Source: Acholeplasmatales bacterium (GTDB taxonomy: Bacteria > Bacillota_I > Bacilli_A > Acholeplasmatales > Anaeroplasmataceae). Taken from it: DNA of 8,969 nucleotides. Within the stretch, counting starts at the first letter, position 1. The number at the start of each line of letters is the position of its first letter. The notes under the pieces are model-generated. The model saw only the letters and a program-made list of their open reading frames with translations. It was not told where the DNA came from and ran no database searches. This document shows positions 6,964-8,969 of the stretch, piece by piece. Location of the stretch: NCBI GenBank assembly GCA_017388605.1, contig JAFPIE010000130.1:1-8969 (forward strand). Direction: 5' to 3'. The position numbers and the translations under genes were made by a program.

Positions 6964-7638
6964 TTATTTTTCATTTTCCTCTTCGTTAAAATCCAAATCT
7001 AGGGATAACTGCTTTGAGAAATATTTCGATACTGGTGCGAAGGTTTTTCTATGGATTTTACATGGACCATATTTTTCTAAGGCAAGTAGATGCTCCTTAG
7101 TTCCATAGCCCTTATGCTTTTTAAATCCATAATTTGGATATTTGAAATCCATTTTTTCCATATAATGATCTCTAGATACCTTAGCTAGGATGGATGCAGC
7201 AGCCACACTTGCGGATAGTGCATCTCCATGAATTAAGGATAAATGCTCTATTTCAAGCTCACCTAGAGGCATTGCATCAATCAATACATAATCTGGCTTA
7301 ACCTTAATATCCTCTATAGCCTTTAGCATTCCCTTTTTGGTTGCTTGATAAATATTTAATTCATCTACATCCTTTTCTGATATAAAGACAACACTATAGG
7401 CTAAAGCATTTTTAACAATGATTTTATATAATGCTTCTCTTTTCTTTTCGGTAAGCTTTTTAGAATCATTAATTCCATCTATCTTTAAAAAGGGAGGTAG
7501 TATACATGCAGCAACGACAACAGGACCTGCAAGAGGACCTCTTCCTGCCTCATCTACACCACAGATATTTTCATATCCCTCATCATATAATTCATTCTCA
7601 TATTTATATAGGTTAACTTCTTCCTTCTGGCTTTTCAT
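6964..7638 (-). CDS. rnhB: Ribonuclease HII
   Basis: RNase HII cuts the RNA strand of RNA-DNA hybrids and starts removal of single ribonucleotides misincorporated in DNA. The 224-residue protein has all the family motifs: GVDEAGRGPLAGPVV with D29 and E30, LIDAM with D121, HGDALSASVAAASILAKVSRD with D139, and the C-terminal HKGYGTKEH...GPCKIHRKTF. The four acidic active-site residues are therefore present. About 25 residues precede the core, and an acidic tail (about 213-224) follows it. ATG 7638 lies inside rbgA, overlapping its end by 26 nt, with AGGGG 9 nt upstream. No other good start lies between it and the conserved core. The overlap suggests translational coupling to rbgA. It is the last gene of the lepB-rbgA-rnhB block; an rbgA-rnhB pair is usual in Bacillota. 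Confidence 0.96.
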   Translation of the reverse strand: MKSQKEEVNLYKYENELYDEGYENICGVDEAGRGPLAGPVVVAACILPPFLKIDGINDSKKLTEKKREALYKIIVKNALAYSVVFISEKDVDELNIYQATKKGMLKAIEDIKVKPDYVLIDAMPLGELEIEHLSLIHGDALSASVAAASILAKVSRDHYMEKMDFKYPNYGFKKHKGYGTKEHLLALEKYGPCKIHRKTFAPVSKYFSKQLSLDLDFNEEENEK

Positions 7639-8470
7639 AACTCATTGCCCCTATCTTCATACTTCTAAGCTCATTCATTAGGATAGTTCTTACTCTATCT
7701 AAATCAATGATGCCACCCTTTAGCATACATCCTCTTTTTTTACCTATCTCCTCTAATATTAATATAGGATCAGAGGAAATCTCCGTAAGATTATATCTTT
7801 CCTTTAATAAATTAGGATAATGTATACTTAAATATCTTACAGACTCATCTGTAATATATTCCATATCTAATATTTCATCCTTAATAGAACCACACATCGC
7901 AAGCTTTAAGCCTACCGTTTGATCCTCAAACTTAGGCCATAGGATACCTGGGGTATCTAATAGGAATAAATCATCTGTAATTTTAATCCAGGTTTGTGAC
8001 TTTGTTACACCAGGTCTATCACCAACCTGTACAGCCTTTCTTTTCGCAAGCGTATTAATTAGGGTAGATTTACCTACATTAGGTATACCAATAATTAATG
8101 CTTTAATTTGCTTACTTTTAATTCCTTTGGATTCTCTTTTTTCAAATACTTCCTTTAAGGCTAATCTTGCATATGGAACGACATTCTTAATATTATATCC
8201 ATTTATAGAATCTATATCTAAGGATAATATATTTATAGATTTATAATAATCCATCCATTCCTTAGTGATTTTAGGGTCTGCCAAGGAGGATTTATTTAAT
8301 AGAATCAATCTAGGCTTATTTCCTACAATTTCATCCACCATAGGATTGGTTGATGAAAAGGGAATTCTTGCATCCTTTAATTCTATTACTAAATCTACAA
8401 GCTTAATATTCTCTTTAATTTCTCTTTTTGCCTTGGCCATATGGCCAGGAAACCATTGAATCGGATTCAT
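7613..8470 (-). CDS. rbgA: Ribosome biogenesis GTPase RbgA (YlqF), circularly permuted
   Basis: RbgA is a cytoplasmic GTPase needed for late assembly of the 50S ribosomal subunit. The 285-residue protein shows the circularly permuted order G4-G5-G1-G2-G3: NKSS (59-62), GIPNVGKST (128-136), RPGVTKSQ (152-159) and DTPGILWPKFED (172-183). The N-terminal IQWFPGHMAKAKR carries H10, matching the catalytic His9 of the B. subtilis protein. The C-terminal region (about 190-275) is the family's helical RNA-binding part. Length is normal. The G4 motif is unusual: the guanine-specifying Asp of NKxD is replaced by Ser (codons AAT AAA TCC TCC), with LAD following. ATG 8470 has AGGAGG 8 nt upstream (8479-8484). 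It starts 17 nt after lepB and its end overlaps rnhB by 26 nt. Confidence 0.96.
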   Translation of the reverse strand: MNPIQWFPGHMAKAKREIKENIKLVDLVIELKDARIPFSSTNPMVDEIVGNKPRLILLNKSSLADPKITKEWMDYYKSINILSLDIDSINGYNIKNVVPYARLALKEVFEKRESKGIKSKQIKALIIGIPNVGKSTLINTLAKRKAVQVGDRPGVTKSQTWIKITDDLFLLDTPGILWPKFEDQTVGLKLAMCGSIKDEILDMEYITDESVRYLSIHYPNLLKERYNLTEISSDPILILEEIGKKRGCMLKGGIIDLDRVRTILMNELRSMKIGAMSYEKPEGRS

Positions 8471-8487
8471 ATTTGAATCCTCCTATT

Positions 8488-8969
8488 CTAATAAAAATGT
8501 ATGCCAGTAAAAGGGAATACCCTCATATATACTCTACCAAAGACATCCTCGTTTTTGATTAAGCCAAACTTTCTTGAGTCGTGGGAATTACCTCTATTAT
8601 CTCCCATGACAAGCTGCATTCCAGATGGAATTAAGAAGGATGTTTGCGTATCATCTGTAATTCCTGCACTTTTGCGTATTCTTACAAATTCATCCTTTGA
8701 AATATCGCTATAAGCCTGATTATTGATGCTAACCTCATTCATATCAGGTCCACCAAGCTTAACCATATCACCTTCGATTGCGATTGTTCTTTTGATGAAA
8801 AAGGAATCAAGCTCTGTATAATTTTGAGCATCAAATACGATAATATCTCCTCTAGTTGGAGTATAGAATAAATCTGTACATAATAATCGATCTCCATCCT
8901 TAAATGTAGGATCCATAGAGGAGCCCACAACCGTACATGGAGTTGTTATATATATCATTATAAATAATA
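8488..8969 (-). CDS. lepB: Signal peptidase I, 5'-truncated by window edge
   Basis: Type I signal peptidase cleaves signal peptides from secreted proteins on the outer face of the membrane. Counting from the ATG at 8958, the Ser-Lys dyad is S14 in VVGSSMDPTF and K56 in FIKRTIAIEGD. RGDIIVF (36-42) and GDNRGNSHDSRKFG (119-132) are further family boxes. The reading frame stays open beyond 8958 to the window end and encodes hydrophobic Leu-Phe-Ile before Met-Ile-Tyr-Ile. The ATG at 8958 is therefore probably internal, and the N-terminal transmembrane anchor lies mostly outside the window. The compact size fits Gram-positive SipS-type enzymes. It is followed 17 nt later by rbgA, with no terminator between, so they are probably cotranscribed. 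Its promoter is not visible. Confidence 0.94.
   Translation of the reverse strand, partial: LFIMIYITTPCTVVGSSMDPTFKDGDRLLCTDLFYTPTRGDIIVFDAQNYTELDSFFIKRTIAIEGDMVKLGGPDMNEVSINNQAYSDISKDEFVRIRKSAGITDDTQTSFLIPSGMQLVMGDNRGNSHDSRKFGLIKNEDVFGRVYMRVFPFTGIHFY

Noticed and set aside
7418..7681. Plus-strand open frame opposite the rnhB start and rbgA end
   Set aside because: It overlaps two solid genes in antisense and shows no coding features of its own.
1..8969. CRISPR arrays, insertion sequences, prophage genes, toxin-antitoxin pairs, tRNA or rRNA
   Set aside because: No regular spacer-repeat pattern, transposase, inverted-repeat ends, phage motifs or cloverleaf were seen on either strand.

Overview
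This window comes from the chromosome of a low-GC Gram-positive bacterium (Bacillota). The evidence is AT-rich coding sequence, strong AGGAGG-type ribosome binding sites, a ylxM gene between ftsY and ffh, a lepB-rbgA-rnhB cluster, and U-tailed hairpin terminators. UGA acts as a stop codon, which argues against a mycoplasma-type genetic code. A more exact placement, such as an Erysipelotrichia- or Clostridia-like gut bacterium, is only a guess from general protein style.

All eight genes lie on the minus strand, so transcription runs from high to low coordinates. There are four transcription blocks. (1) 8969-6922: lepB (signal peptidase I, cut by the window edge), rbgA (GTPase for 50S ribosome assembly) and rnhB (RNase HII), ended by a GC-rich terminator. 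(2) 6899-4363: topA (DNA topoisomerase I) alone, behind a near-consensus sigma-A promoter (TTGACA-17 bp-TATTAT) and ended by its own terminator. (3) 4361-2094: a single 734-residue polytopic membrane protein resembling the GT-C/YfhO-like, '6-pyruvoyl-tetrahydropterin synthase-related' membrane family, ended by a terminator that overlaps its stop codon. (4) 2074-1: ftsY, ylxM and ffh, the protein part of the signal recognition particle (SRP) pathway, with 1- and 3-nt gaps and behind an extended -10 promoter. ffh runs off the left edge before its RNA-binding M domain.

The genes are mainly housekeeping. FtsY, YlxM and Ffh deliver nascent membrane and secreted proteins to the translocon, and LepB removes their signal peptides. 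RbgA matures the large ribosomal subunit. RnhB and TopA deal with RNA in DNA and with negative supercoiling. The membrane protein is the only accessory-looking gene, probably with a role in the cell envelope.

I see no phage, IS element, CRISPR, tRNA or rRNA, and no gene-free stretch longer than about 120 bases. I did not find a convincing new system. The points most worth a second look are a non-canonical G4 motif in RbgA (NKSS instead of NKxD), an expanded and internally duplicated zinc-ribbon tail in TopA, the isolated membrane-protein cassette, and terminators that start within or close to the upstream stop codons.
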